Below, piece by piece: positions 34,817 through 43,923 of a DNA stretch of 64,000 bases (positions are counted from its first letter, which is position 1; each line of letters opens with the position of its first letter). Source of the stretch: Bacterioplanoides pacificum (GTDB lineage Bacteria; Pseudomonadota; Gammaproteobacteria; Pseudomonadales; Oceanobacteraceae). Position numbers and translations under genes: made by a program. The notes under the pieces were generated by a model, which was not told the origin of the DNA, did not search any database, and saw only the letters and a program-made list of their open reading frames with translations. The DNA is taken from contig NZ_JBHRYB010000003.1 of NCBI RefSeq assembly GCF_042648445.1, positions 124,001-188,000 on the forward strand. Direction: 5' to 3'.

Positions 34817-36418
34817 ATGATCAGCAAAAAACTCCTGGCACTGGCCATTGGCGGTGCCTTATTAACGGCTTGTGGCAGTGACGACGGCAACCCGAATCAG
34901 AACTACACGGGTGAGTTACAACAAATTGGCCGTTACAGCTCAGGCCTGTTTGACGCCGGTGGTGCGGAGATCACTGCGTTTTGCGCCAGCAGCAACAAAC
35001 TGTTTGTGGTCAACTCCGGTGCTGCCAGTATCGATGTGCTTGATCTCAGCGACCCGCTTAACCCGCAGAAACTGACCACTCTGGATGTGCGCCAGACCCA
35101 GGTTAACGGTTTTGCTGCCGGCGGTGCCAACAGCGTTGCCGTCCACAACGGCAAGCTGGCGGTTGCGGTTGAAAACGACAACAAACAAGCAAAGGGGCAG
35201 GTGTATTTCTACCATACAGATACGCTGGCCTTTGCCGGAGCGGCCGCCGTTGGTGCGTTACCGGATATGGTGACTTTTACCCCGAATGGCGACTATGTGT
35301 TAAGCGCCAATGAAGGTGAACCCAACGATGCATACGACAATGATCCGGAAGGTTCTGTTTCCATCATTAAAGTCTCCGACATGTCGGTTCGTACCGCCGG
35401 TTTCTCTGAGTTCAACCAGGACAAACAAAACCTGATTGAAAAGGGTGTTCGGATCGGAGGCCCGGCAGGTACATCAGTGGCTCAGGATCTGGAGCCGGAA
35501 TACATCACCATCAGCCGCGATAACAACACCGCTTATGTGGCGCTGCAGGAAAATAACGCGCTGGCCGTTATCGATATTCAGCGTGCCGAAGTGCAGACCA
35601 TACTGCCACTGGGCTACAAGGACCACAGCCAGCCCGGCAATGGTCTGGATGCTAACAAAAACGATAAAACCGCCGCGATTGAACTGTTGCCGGTCTATGG
35701 CATGTATCAGCCGGATGCTATCGCCAGCTATATGGCAGCCGACGGTAATACCTACATCGTCAGTGCTAACGAAGGGGACGGACGCGACTACGACGGCTAC
35801 AGCGACGAAATCAAACTGCAGGATCTGCCATTGGATGAAGCCAGTTTCAGCAGCAGCCAGATCGAACGCCTGACCGATGCTGACGGGCTGGGCGATTTAG
35901 CCGTTACCAATACTATGGGTGACACCGATAACGACGGTAAATTTGAACAAATTTACGCTTACGGCGGCCGCTCGTTCTCAATCTGGGATAGCCATGGCCA
36001 GCTGGTGTTCGACTCGGGTGATCAGTTTGAACAACATCTTAAACAGGTTGCCGGGCAATACTTTAATGTCAGTAACGATAACAACAAAATTGATAATCGC
36101 AGCGATAACAAAGGACCGGAACCGGAGGGCGTGACGCTGGCTAAGTTTGGCAATCAGGTGTTTGCCTATATCGGTCTGGAACGACAGGGCGGCATCATGG
36201 TGTACAACATCAGCAACCCGCGTTTGCCTCAGTTTGTGCAATACCTGAACAACCGCGATTTCAGCATCAGCGCCGATGAAAACAATCCGGCTGCAGCCGG
36301 TGATCTGGCGCCGGAAGGCTTGTTAGTCATCAGCGCCAGCGACAGTCCGAACGGCGAACCACTACTGGTGGTTGGCAATGAGGTCAGTGGTACCACCACG
36401 ATCTACCAAATCCGCTGA
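34817..36418 (+). CDS. Choice-of-anchor I family lipoprotein (beta-propeller-like)
   Basis: A 533-residue exported lipoprotein (lipobox LLTAC). Repeated strands such as KLFVVNSGAASIDVLDLSDP, MVTFTPNGDYVLSANEGEPN and TAYVALQENNALAVIDIQRA give a YVTN-like beta-propeller, and GPEPEGVTLAKFGNQVFAYI with LAPEGLLVISASDSPNG are marks of the choice-of-anchor I family often seen near alkaline phosphatases. Catalytic role uncertain. It is monocistronic. Confidence 0.85.
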   Translation: MISKKLLALAIGGALLTACGSDDGNPNQNYTGELQQIGRYSSGLFDAGGAEITAFCASSNKLFVVNSGAASIDVLDLSDPLNPQKLTTLDVRQTQVNGFAAGGANSVAVHNGKLAVAVENDNKQAKGQVYFYHTDTLAFAGAAAVGALPDMVTFTPNGDYVLSANEGEPNDAYDNDPEGSVSIIKVSDMSVRTAGFSEFNQDKQNLIEKGVRIGGPAGTSVAQDLEPEYITISRDNNTAYVALQENNALAVIDIQRAEVQTILPLGYKDHSQPGNGLDANKNDKTAAIELLPVYGMYQPDAIASYMAADGNTYIVSANEGDGRDYDGYSDEIKLQDLPLDEASFSSSQIERLTDADGLGDLAVTNTMGDTDNDGKFEQIYAYGGRSFSIWDSHGQLVFDSGDQFEQHLKQVAGQYFNVSNDNNKIDNRSDNKGPEPEGVTLAKFGNQVFAYIGLERQGGIMVYNISNPRLPQFVQYLNNRDFSISADENNPAAAGDLAPEGLLVISASDSPNGEPLLVVGNEVSGTTTIYQIR

Positions 36419-36425
36419 TCGCTCA

Positions 36426-36457
36426 GCAACACGGCTGCCAACGGCCAGCCGTGTTGC
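36426..36457 (+). terminator. Hairpin after the beta-propeller lipoprotein gene
   Basis: Twelve-base arms gcaacacggctg / cagccgtgttgc around an eight-base loop; the following T run is short (aaatttta), so termination may be partial. Confidence 0.7.
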
Positions 36458-36534
36458 CAAATTTTACGTGCACATCGGAACCTGCCGTCAGTGCATTACG
36501 CAAATGCTTGGCTTCGTACACACTCAGTACTACA

Positions 36535-37266
36535 TCAAAGCGCTTTCATGGCTTTGCGCACCGCCGGTAAGTGTCGGCGGCTGACGGCGATGCCGTCTGT
36601 CAGACCTTTCAGATACAACAGGTGACCACCTTTCTCCTGAGCTTCCAGCCGGTCGATACGGGCACGGGAAACCAGTGCGCTGCGGTGTACCCGCAGGAAT
36701 TTATCGCCGAACTCGTCTTCCAGTTGTTTCAGTGAATCATCAATCAGGGTTTCACCACTGATATGGCAGACGTTGACGTATTTCTGATCGGCCAGAAAAT
36801 ACAGCACTTCCGCCAGCGGAATCAGCTGCATGCCATTATGTGTGCGGGCGCTGATATGCGTGCGGGCACCGGCGGTTGCGGCCAGCGGCTGCGGATTCTG
36901 ATCCAGCCATTCGGAAGCCCGCTGTAACGCCCGGCTCAGATCATCTTTAGCGATAGGCTTCATCAGATAGTCGATGGCATTAACCCGGAAAGCCTGTAAC
37001 GCATGTTCATCATAAGCCGTACAGAACACCACCAGCGGAGGCTGTTCCAGCGCCTGTATGTCACGCGCGACTTCCAGCCCGGTTTTGCCCGGCATCTGAA
37101 TATCCAGCAACACCAGGTCACAGTGGTGCTGCTGCAACCAGGACAACGCAGCCTGACCATCACCGGCTTCGGCCACCCAGTCAAAATTGCTGTGTTCATC
37201 CAGTAAACGTTTCAGTCGTTCCCGTGCCAGAGGTTCATCATCCACCAGTAACACGCGATAACTCAT
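36535..37266 (-). CDS. algR: AlgR-like LytTR response regulator
   Basis: A 243-residue response regulator: receiver domain (about 1-115, with the acceptor Asp in LVLLDIQMPGKTG near residue 54, and the DD pair at 9-10) and a LytTR DNA-binding domain (about 140-240: LADQKYVNVCHISGETLI; FLRVHRSALVSRARI). In Pseudomonas AlgR controls alginate, type IV pili and virulence; here the regulon is unknown. Overlaps the kinase gene by four bases (ATGA) and is next to argH as in Pseudomonas. Confidence 0.92.
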   Translation of the reverse strand: MSYRVLLVDDEPLARERLKRLLDEHSNFDWVAEAGDGQAALSWLQQHHCDLVLLDIQMPGKTGLEVARDIQALEQPPLVVFCTAYDEHALQAFRVNAIDYLMKPIAKDDLSRALQRASEWLDQNPQPLAATAGARTHISARTHNGMQLIPLAEVLYFLADQKYVNVCHISGETLIDDSLKQLEDEFGDKFLRVHRSALVSRARIDRLEAQEKGGHLLYLKGLTDGIAVSRRHLPAVRKAMKAL

Positions 37267-38345
37267 TCTTTCTCCTCCAGGATATTGCTTGGCAAACGCA
37301 GGCAGGCCCGATATTCATCGGCTTCAGCGGTTATTTCCAGCCCGGCCTGCTGTGACCCTTGTTGTGTTAACGTTGCCAGCCGCGCACGGATATTTGCCTG
37401 AGCCATCTGATTACCATGACCACTGTCGACCTGCGGGTCTTTGGAGTTCACCACCGTCAGCAACCAGTCGTTTGCGTCTCTGGTCAGCTCAACCCGGATG
37501 TAACCGGCCGCGACCCGGGGCTGAATACCGTGATATACGGCGTTTTCCAGTAACGGTTGCAGAATCAGCTGGGGCACCTGAAGCGCTGGTAAAGGATCAG
37601 GCAACTGCCACTGCAGCTGCATTCTTTCGCCCAAGCGTACCTGTTCAATCGCCAGATAACGGCGACCCAGTTCAATTTCCTGTGTAAGCGGCACCAGTTT
37701 ATCGTCCGCTTTCAGCACCACCCGGAACAATTGCGCCAGGTCCACCAGCATGTGTTCGGCTTTGTCCGGGTCAATCACAATCAGTGACGCAACCGTATTG
37801 AGAGTGTTAAAGAAAAAGTGTGGCCGGATATTGGCCTGCAATGCGGCCAGCCGCGCTTTCAGCTCCGCCTGAGTCTTTAACCGCCACTGACTCTGGACGT
37901 AAAAATAACGCAGCGCCATCATGGCAAAAATAGCGGCAATCACCTGATTACGCAGCACCCAGGCCCAATCGATACCCAGCTTATCCAGCGGCCATAACTT
38001 TTCACCCAACAGGCTGACCAGCAGGGTCACTAACTGGGTAATCAACAATGCCAGCGCCGAAGCACCCGCCACATGCAAACGCGACATCAGTGCCCGCAGC
38101 TGACACAACAGTGCCACCGATAACAAGGCGACCCACTGTACAAACAAAGACACAACCGCAAAACGTTGCCAGGAAAATCCGGGCAAACCGGTTTCGATCA
38201 GGGTCAGCGCCAGTACCAGCGCTTCACTGAGGATCAGCAAAAACATCACCGCCCGGGAGTTGCATAAATCCGGCAGAAAAAACGCTTCCAGCAGCTGCTC
38301 ACGCTGGCGCTGACCCGGCTGTTGCCTGTTAAAGGTATTCATCAT
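37263..38345 (-). CDS. algZ: AlgZ/FimS-like LytS-type sensor histidine kinase
   Basis: Membrane histidine kinase of 360 residues. Four hydrophobic segments occur in the first 150 residues (AVMFLLILSEALVLALTLIE; FAVVSLFVQWVALLSVALL; ALALLITQLVTLLVSLL). The His-kinase box is ANIRPHFFFNTLNTVASLI and the ATPase part has LLENAVYHGIQPR. The typical HATPase motifs are reduced, as in AlgZ proteins. Upstream of algR in one operon; divergent from argH. Confidence 0.92.
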   Translation of the reverse strand: MMNTFNRQQPGQRQREQLLEAFFLPDLCNSRAVMFLLILSEALVLALTLIETGLPGFSWQRFAVVSLFVQWVALLSVALLCQLRALMSRLHVAGASALALLITQLVTLLVSLLGEKLWPLDKLGIDWAWVLRNQVIAAIFAMMALRYFYVQSQWRLKTQAELKARLAALQANIRPHFFFNTLNTVASLIVIDPDKAEHMLVDLAQLFRVVLKADDKLVPLTQEIELGRRYLAIEQVRLGERMQLQWQLPDPLPALQVPQLILQPLLENAVYHGIQPRVAAGYIRVELTRDANDWLLTVVNSKDPQVDSGHGNQMAQANIRARLATLTQQGSQQAGLEITAEADEYRACLRLPSNILEEKE

Positions 38346-38541
38346 AATGGGGGCGTTCCTTTACGCCGCAGTTAAGCGCGCTAGTCTCCCGTGCAAACCG
38401 GGCTATCGCAAGTGATCCTGCTACAAATGCCGGCGAAACAGGGACAGATCGCCCTGTGAATGGTTATAATCCGCCGCCTTGCCGGTACAGAGTCACCGTG
38501 TCTGAACTTTAGCCGCTATCCGCAAACCAACGAGGTGTGTT

Positions 38542-39948
38542 ATGACTGATCAAAACCAAACCGACGCAACCAATGCTTCCTGGGGTGGTCGTTTTTCCGA
38601 ACCAACCGATGCTTTTGTAGCGCGTTACACTGCTTCGGTAAACTTTGATCAGCGTATGTACGCTCAGGATATTCAGGGTTCAGTGGCACACGCCAAAATG
38701 TTGTGCAAAGTCGGCGTACTGAACGAGCAGGAACGTGACGATATCCTGCGCGGACTGGAAGAAGTTCGCCAGGAAATCGAAACAGGCCAGTTCAACTGGT
38801 CGGTCGAGCTGGAAGACGTTCATATGAACATCGAAGCCGCGCTCACCGCTAAGATTGGCATCACCGGCAAAAAATTACACACCGGCCGTTCCCGTAATGA
38901 CCAGGTAGCGACCGATATTCGTTTATATATGCGTGACGAAATCGATGTCATCGCCACGGAACTGACCCGCCTGCAACAAGGCCTGGTTGAGCTGGCGGAA
39001 GCACAGGCCGATACCATTATGCCGGGCTTCACCCACCTGCAAACCGCACAGCCGGTCACTTTTGGTCATCACCTGCTGGCCTGGAACGAAATGCTGGAGC
39101 GCGATTACGCCCGTCTGATGGACTGCCGTAAGCGCATCAACATTCTGCCACTGGGCGCCGCGGCGCTGGCCGGTACCACTTACCCGATTGATCGTTTCTA
39201 CACCGCAGAGCTGCTGGGTTTTGATCGCCCGACCGAAAACAGCCTGGATTCAGTATCCGACCGTGACTTCGCCATCGAATTCACCAGCGTTGCATCACTG
39301 ATCATGATGCATATGTCGCGCTTCTCCGAAGAGCTGGTGCTGTGGGCTTCCGCTCAGTTCCAGTTTATCGACCTGCCAGACCGCTTCTGCACCGGCTCCT
39401 CCATTATGCCGCAGAAGAAAAATCCCGACGTACCTGAGCTGGTGCGCGGTAAAACCGGCCGGGTGTACGGCCATATGATTTCACTGCTGACACTGATGAA
39501 GTCGCAACCGCTGGCGTACAACAAAGACAATCAGGAAGACAAAGAGCCGCTGTTCGACACCGTCGATACCCTGCGTGACTCGCTGCGTGCCTTCGCTGAT
39601 ATGGCGCCACACCTGCAGCCGAAAAAAGAATTTATGTACGAAGCCGCCAAGCGTGGCTTCTCTACCGCCACCGACCTGGCCGACTACGTGGTGCGCAAAG
39701 GCATCCCATTCCGCGACGCCCACGAGATTGTTGGCAAAGCGGTGGCTTACGGCATCGAGAGTGGTAAAGACCTGAGCGATATGACGCTGGAAGAGCTGCA
39801 ACAGTTCTCCGATCAGATCAGCGCTGACGTATTCGATGTATTAACGCTGGAAGGCTCAGTGGCCGCTCGTGACCATATTGGTGGTACCGCACCGGATCAG
39901 GTACGCGCAGCAGCGGCTCGTGCTAAAGAAGCGCTGGCACAGCGCTAA
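38542..39948 (+). CDS. argH: ArgH, argininosuccinate lyase
   Basis: Last step of arginine synthesis, splitting argininosuccinate to arginine and fumarate. The 468 residues fit the family. Marks are SWGGRFSEPTDAFVARYTAS at the start, HTGRSRNDQVATD, TIMPGFTHLQTAQPVTFGHH and the signature GSSIMPQKKNPDVPEL. Codon use suggests high expression. A GAGGTG site precedes the ATG; a strong terminator follows. Divergent from algZ. Confidence 0.98.
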   Translation: MTDQNQTDATNASWGGRFSEPTDAFVARYTASVNFDQRMYAQDIQGSVAHAKMLCKVGVLNEQERDDILRGLEEVRQEIETGQFNWSVELEDVHMNIEAALTAKIGITGKKLHTGRSRNDQVATDIRLYMRDEIDVIATELTRLQQGLVELAEAQADTIMPGFTHLQTAQPVTFGHHLLAWNEMLERDYARLMDCRKRINILPLGAAALAGTTYPIDRFYTAELLGFDRPTENSLDSVSDRDFAIEFTSVASLIMMHMSRFSEELVLWASAQFQFIDLPDRFCTGSSIMPQKKNPDVPELVRGKTGRVYGHMISLLTLMKSQPLAYNKDNQEDKEPLFDTVDTLRDSLRAFADMAPHLQPKKEFMYEAAKRGFSTATDLADYVVRKGIPFRDAHEIVGKAVAYGIESGKDLSDMTLEELQQFSDQISADVFDVLTLEGSVAARDHIGGTAPDQVRAAAARAKEALAQR

Positions 39949-39966
39949 CGCTTACAACACAAACAC

Positions 39967-40006
39967 AAAGCCCGCTGTGGATTCATGTTGTCCACAGCGG
40001 GCTTTT
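39967..40006. terminator. Terminator between argH and the small membrane gene
   Basis: aaagcccgctgtgga and tccacagcgggcttt are perfect arms around nine bases, with T on the plus strand and A on the other side; works for both convergent genes. Confidence 0.93.
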
Positions 40007-40020
40007 TATGTCAATCAGGC

Positions 40021-40317
40021 TCAGTTTTCGGCGGTTTGTTTACGTTTAAACAAGCCGGGCAGGTTGACCACAGTGACAAACCGGAACACCAGAATGGCGT
40101 GGACAAAGCCGATGATACCACCCATGACATAATCACCAGCCGCCATCATATCCCACACCATGGCGGGTAAAACCAGAATCGGGAACCAGGCAAAAAAGCG
40201 ATAGAACACAGATTCAAAGCGCGAAATAGCCGGGTTTTTATTATCCTCAGCCATATCAGAGCCAGAAGAATGCGCCTGTGTCTTCACCTTTTTCACTTTG
40301 TTGGATTTTTTTGCCAT
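40021..40317 (-). CDS. Small two-helix membrane protein, unknown
   Basis: A 98-residue protein. The first 25 residues are charged and Lys-rich (MAKKSNKVKKVKTQAHSSG), then two membrane segments: RFFAWFPILVLPAMVWDMM and GGIIGFVHAILVFRFVTVV. It ends in a basic tail. No domain is recognised; similar short membrane proteins are common in marine gammaproteobacteria. Convergent with argH. Confidence 0.65.
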   Translation of the reverse strand: MAKKSNKVKKVKTQAHSSGSDMAEDNKNPAISRFESVFYRFFAWFPILVLPAMVWDMMAAGDYVMGGIIGFVHAILVFRFVTVVNLPGLFKRKQTAEN

Positions 40318-40496
40318 TAACCTGCTCCCGTTGCGCTGCTATCCGGCAGCAGCTGTATTATTTTTGTTCAGTGTTTAGCAAACCATGGCGCAGCTGTCAG
40401 TCACCACTGGCCATTAGTCTAAATCGCCGCTCACAAGACAAATGCGGCGCTTAACCGCACAATAGTAAGGCTGAATTTCCCCACAACGAGTTAGCT
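40318..40496. other. Intergenic gap, nothing recognised
   Basis: No gene, hairpin or repeat was seen between the small membrane gene and the HDAC-like remnant. Confidence 0.5.
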
Positions 40497-40646
40497 GTGC
40501 TGCCACTGGTATACCACCCCAATTACTCCTGCCCGTTTCCGACCGACCACCGTTTTGTGATGTCGAAGTTTGCCCGGCTGCACGATTACTGCCAGCAGCA
40601 AGGACTGATCGGCAGCAGCAATCTGTTTGGCCAGTATCTCGACTGA
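40497..40646 (+). pseudogene. Histone deacetylase-like N-terminal remnant
   Basis: From a GTG at 40497 the plus strand reads LPLVYHPNYSCPFPTDHRF, then MSKFARLHDYCQQQGLIGSS and a stop at 40644-40646 (49 residues). This matches the opening of bacterial HDAC-family (acetoin-utilisation/AcuC-like) proteins, in which a YHPxYxxPxPxxHRF motif is followed by M-x-K-F and later GL. The real family is about 300 residues; no continuation is found in any frame downstream. It is therefore a truncated leftover. A minus-strand ORF over the same bases is only its shadow. Confidence 0.72.
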
Positions 40647-40763
40647 GCGTCTCCGCAGCTCAGCGCAACTGCAAGGGTTCAGCAAAGACAGTTATCGCCC
40701 CTTTACAGTACACTGGTGCCGTTTTAGCGTAAGCCCAATAATAACAACCTAAGGTTTTGCATC

Positions 40764-41984
40764 GTGTTCTCCCTGCGTCTGTGTGCCATTGTTTTATCGC
40801 TGGCGGTTACCAGCACCTCATTATTGACCGGCTGTTACGGCAGCGAGTCCGGCGACAACTCCATTCCAGTCAACAATGATGGTGATGGCGGTGATAACGG
40901 CGACGGTGGTGATAACGGCGACGGCGGTGATAACGGCGACGGCGGTGATAACGGCGACGGCGGTGATAACGGCGACGGTGGTGATAACGGCGACGGCGGT
41001 GATAACGGCGACGGCGGTGGTAACGGCGACGGTGGCGATAACAGCGGCGGCCATATTACCGATGGTTGTGTATACGCCGCCGATGATCATGTGATGCCAG
41101 GACCGGAAAACCTGGCGGAATATCTGTCGATTTCCCTCAATGAGGATACTTACCGCATTACAGCCGGCCAGGAAAACAGCGCGGCCAACAGCGATCTGAC
41201 CGGCACCTGGTTACTGGTGCACAATCAAACAAAAACCGCAGCCGGTAATCTGGAAAAACGTGTCATCACCAGCCAGCAGCGCATGGTGTTTGTGATTCGT
41301 GATAACAATGGCAGCCTGGAATATTCCCAATGTACCGCTGCCCGCGAAGAAGGTGAATTATTACCTACCTTTGTTCCCTGGCAAAATAGTGCCATTGGCA
41401 CTGAGCTGAACATGCCACTGTCCAACATGACCGAGTTGGCGCCTCTGACGATCACCAGCAATACCCGTTTTACCCAGCTTGATCTGGATGGCAGCTCAGA
41501 AAGCAGCAACAGCAGTGAGGTCAGTTACAGCGAACAACACACGCTGGCGGTTAAAATATCTGCGGCAACCAACAGCCTGGGTAGCTTGTCATACGACGCC
41601 AGTAACCCGTCCGAAAGCGCAAGCAATAAGGCCGTCTATTGCGTAGCCATTAAACAAGAACGTGATTCCCGTACCAGCTGCAAGGGCGATAGTATCGACT
41701 TCAGCCGCAGCACCGGACTGGCTGTCAGGGCAACGGATAAAACCCGGATTGAAACCGGTTTCCTGAGTGATGACGACATCGTCAATGAGGCCCAGCTGTT
41801 CAGCTATGGCGCTAACCTGATTCTCGACACCAGCGCCACACCAGCGGATAACGCCCTGAGCGGTACCATCAGCAAAACCACCATTAACAGTACGTTTGCC
41901 ATCAACGGTCAGAATACCAGCAATGAAAACAGCAGCAACGCCAGTGGCAGCCTGGATATCAGCATCCCTCTGAGTATGCCGTAA
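40764..41984 (+). CDS. Lipoprotein with Gly/Asp/Asn tandem repeats
   Basis: A 406-residue predicted lipoprotein (lipobox LLTGC), started by GTG. After the anchor, nine copies of a six-residue GDGGDN unit form a flexible acidic linker (about residues 40-93), which could bind calcium. The C-terminal 310 residues are Ser/Thr/Asn-rich and beta-like (SNTRFTQLDLDGSSESSNSS), without a domain I recognise. It is preceded by the HDAC remnant and is convergent with a LysR gene. Confidence 0.72.
   Translation: MFSLRLCAIVLSLAVTSTSLLTGCYGSESGDNSIPVNNDGDGGDNGDGGDNGDGGDNGDGGDNGDGGDNGDGGDNGDGGDNGDGGGNGDGGDNSGGHITDGCVYAADDHVMPGPENLAEYLSISLNEDTYRITAGQENSAANSDLTGTWLLVHNQTKTAAGNLEKRVITSQQRMVFVIRDNNGSLEYSQCTAAREEGELLPTFVPWQNSAIGTELNMPLSNMTELAPLTITSNTRFTQLDLDGSSESSNSSEVSYSEQHTLAVKISAATNSLGSLSYDASNPSESASNKAVYCVAIKQERDSRTSCKGDSIDFSRSTGLAVRATDKTRIETGFLSDDDIVNEAQLFSYGANLILDTSATPADNALSGTISKTTINSTFAINGQNTSNENSSNASGSLDISIPLSMP
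40881..41042. repeat. 18-bp minisatellite, nine units
   Basis: Nine in-frame copies of ggcgacggcggtgataac, several identical and others with one to three changes, encode GDGGDN in the lipoprotein linker. Unit 8 reads GDGGGN. Confidence 0.95.
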
Positions 41985-41985
41985 A

Positions 41986-42906
41986 TTAACTCATAGCCGC
42001 GGGCAAACACTGCAACATTTGTTGTTTTAACCACAACAGCGCCGGATCACGGTTGGCTTTCTGATGCCAATACAGATGAATTTCCACCGGCACCTGATCC
42101 AGTGGCAGCGGGCGGATACAAATGCCACCGCTTTGCTGCATCTGGCTGGCATAGGTTTGCGGCAGGGTTAACAACAAATCACTGTTTTTCACCACCTGCA
42201 AAGCGGCGTAATAGTTCTGGCAACGCAGTGCGATATGACGGCTGTAGCCCTGACGCGATAAGGCAAAATCTTCCACTCCCTGACCTTCATTACGACTCGA
42301 CACCAACACATGGCTGGCGCTGGCGTAACCGCTTAGCGTCAGCTCATCCGCAACCAGCGGATGATCGGCCCGCAGAGCAACCGCCAGAGATTCACGCCCG
42401 AGCAGCTGATGTTCGATATCTTCCTGTAGCGGCAACAACACATCCGCTGCAAAATCGATCTGGCCGCTGCTCAGTTGCTGCATCATATCGCGCCGGGGAA
42501 TTCGCAAGCTGCGTAACTGAACCTGAGGGGCCAGCTGTTGCAAACGCGCCATCAGTGGCGGCAGGGCCGTAAACTCCATCACATCCCGGGCTGCCAGGGT
42601 AAAGATACGTTGCGCTTCGGCCGGGTCAAATGCCAGGCCTTCTCCGAGGGTGGACTCCAGCTCCTGTAACGCCAGCCGCACCCGTCCAATAATGGCCTTA
42701 GCCAACGGAGTCGGGGCCATACCTTTTCCCGCCCGCTCAAACAACGGATCGTGAAAGCGCTCGCGCAGCCGTGCCAGAGCGTGACTGACAGCCGGCTGTG
42801 ATAAGTGCAGCCGTTCTGCTGCACGGGTCAGATTGCCTTCACGATAAATAGCGTCGAACACAACAAACAGATTGAGGTCGACCCGGGATAAATTAATTTG
42901 CTGCAT
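41986..42906 (-). CDS. LysR-family regulator beside a crotonase gene
   Basis: Starting at the ATG at 42906 the protein has 306 residues; the longer frame to 43011 runs through the divergent promoter. The HTH (about 10-65) has LNLFVVFDAIYREGNLTRAA and LHLSQPAVSHALARLRE; the effector domain follows, with TPLAKAIIGRVRLALQELES. This fits the NodD/LeuO-like branch. It is divergent from the enoyl-CoA hydratase-family gene and so likely controls it. Confidence 0.9.
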   Translation of the reverse strand: MQQINLSRVDLNLFVVFDAIYREGNLTRAAERLHLSQPAVSHALARLRERFHDPLFERAGKGMAPTPLAKAIIGRVRLALQELESTLGEGLAFDPAEAQRIFTLAARDVMEFTALPPLMARLQQLAPQVQLRSLRIPRRDMMQQLSSGQIDFAADVLLPLQEDIEHQLLGRESLAVALRADHPLVADELTLSGYASASHVLVSSRNEGQGVEDFALSRQGYSRHIALRCQNYYAALQVVKNSDLLLTLPQTYASQMQQSGGICIRPLPLDQVPVEIHLYWHQKANRDPALLWLKQQMLQCLPAAMS

Positions 42907-43025
42907 GAGTGGCGAAAACAAAAATTCACATGATCGATAGCATATCAGCTTTGCCCGATCGAGTAATTCACCGTATATTGACAGCGTCAACATTAAATTC
43001 AGATATAACAATAAGAGGATAAACC

Positions 43026-43880
43026 ATGGCCGAGCTGTCCGATTACTCCTGCTTCACCATTTCAGTGGCCGAGCATATCGCCCATCTGCAATTCAGCCGC
43101 CCACAAGCACTGAACAGCATGAACAAAGCCTTCTGGCTGGAACTGCCACAAGCGATACGGGATATTGAAATGCACTCGGACGCCCGGGTGATTGTGGTTT
43201 CCTCCACTGGCAAGCACTTTTCTGCCGGTATGGACCTGGGCGTATTCTCTGATAGTAAAGCCGTGCCGATGTCCGGTGACCCGGGCCGTATGGGCGAAAA
43301 CCTGCGGCGTGTGGTATTACAACTGCAGGACAGCCTGAGCTCTCTGGAAAAAGTCCGGCTACCCGTATTAACCGCCATTCAGGGCGGCTGTATTGGTGGT
43401 GCATTAGATCTGGTCTGTGCATCCGATATGCGTTATTGCACCGCTGACAGTTATTTCACCATCAAAGAGACCGAAATCGGTATGACCGCGGATGTCGGCA
43501 CGCTGCAGCGTATGCCGAAACTGATCCCGGCCGGTGTGGTACGCGAACTGGCTTACACCGGACGTAAGTTCCTGGCTGCCGAAGCATTGCAACTGGGGTT
43601 TGTTAATCAGGTGTTTGATGATCAGCAACAGATGCTGGACGGTGTAATGAGTATCGCCGCGCAGATTGCACAGAACTCGCCACTGGCGGTAACCGGCTGT
43701 AAAGAAATGCTCAACTACAGCCGTGATCACAGTGTCGAAGACAGCCTGAAATATATGGCTACCTGGCAGGCGGGCATGTTCCGGCCAACCGATCTGATGA
43801 AAAGCTTCCAGGCCAAGGCCACAAAACAAACCGCTGAATATGATGATCTGTTTGCCCTGAAAAACCTGTTTGAAGACTAA
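43026..43880 (+). CDS. Crotonase-family protein, probable dienoyl-CoA isomerase
   Basis: A 284-residue enoyl-CoA hydratase/isomerase-fold enzyme. The oxyanion-hole motif HFSAGMDLGVF is near residue 60 and GGCIGGALDLVCASDMRYCT near 120. The acidic residues characteristic of delta(3,5)-delta(2,4)-dienoyl-CoA isomerases are seen in TIKETEIGMTADVGTLQRM, which makes that activity more likely than hydration. This would help beta-oxidation of polyunsaturated fatty acids. Divergent LysR gene upstream. Confidence 0.85.
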   Translation: MAELSDYSCFTISVAEHIAHLQFSRPQALNSMNKAFWLELPQAIRDIEMHSDARVIVVSSTGKHFSAGMDLGVFSDSKAVPMSGDPGRMGENLRRVVLQLQDSLSSLEKVRLPVLTAIQGGCIGGALDLVCASDMRYCTADSYFTIKETEIGMTADVGTLQRMPKLIPAGVVRELAYTGRKFLAAEALQLGFVNQVFDDQQQMLDGVMSIAAQIAQNSPLAVTGCKEMLNYSRDHSVEDSLKYMATWQAGMFRPTDLMKSFQAKATKQTAEYDDLFALKNLFED

Positions 43881-43890
43881 CCGAACCTGA

Positions 43891-43917
43891 TTCACAGGGA
43901 GCATTTCTCCCTGTGAA
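43891..43917. terminator. Hairpin between convergent genes
   Basis: Eleven-base arms ttcacagggag / ctccctgtgaa around five bases. There is no good T run on either side, so it may be a processing or pausing hairpin rather than a full terminator. Confidence 0.55.
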
Positions 43918-43923
43918 GCGGCT

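Noticed and set aside
40491..40685. Minus-strand ORF of 64 residues
   Set aside because: Antisense to the HDAC-like remnant, which reads well on the plus strand.
40821..41094. Hydrophobic ORFs over the minisatellite (VAVITAV repeats)
   Set aside because: Alternative frames of the GDGGDN repeat in the lipoprotein gene.
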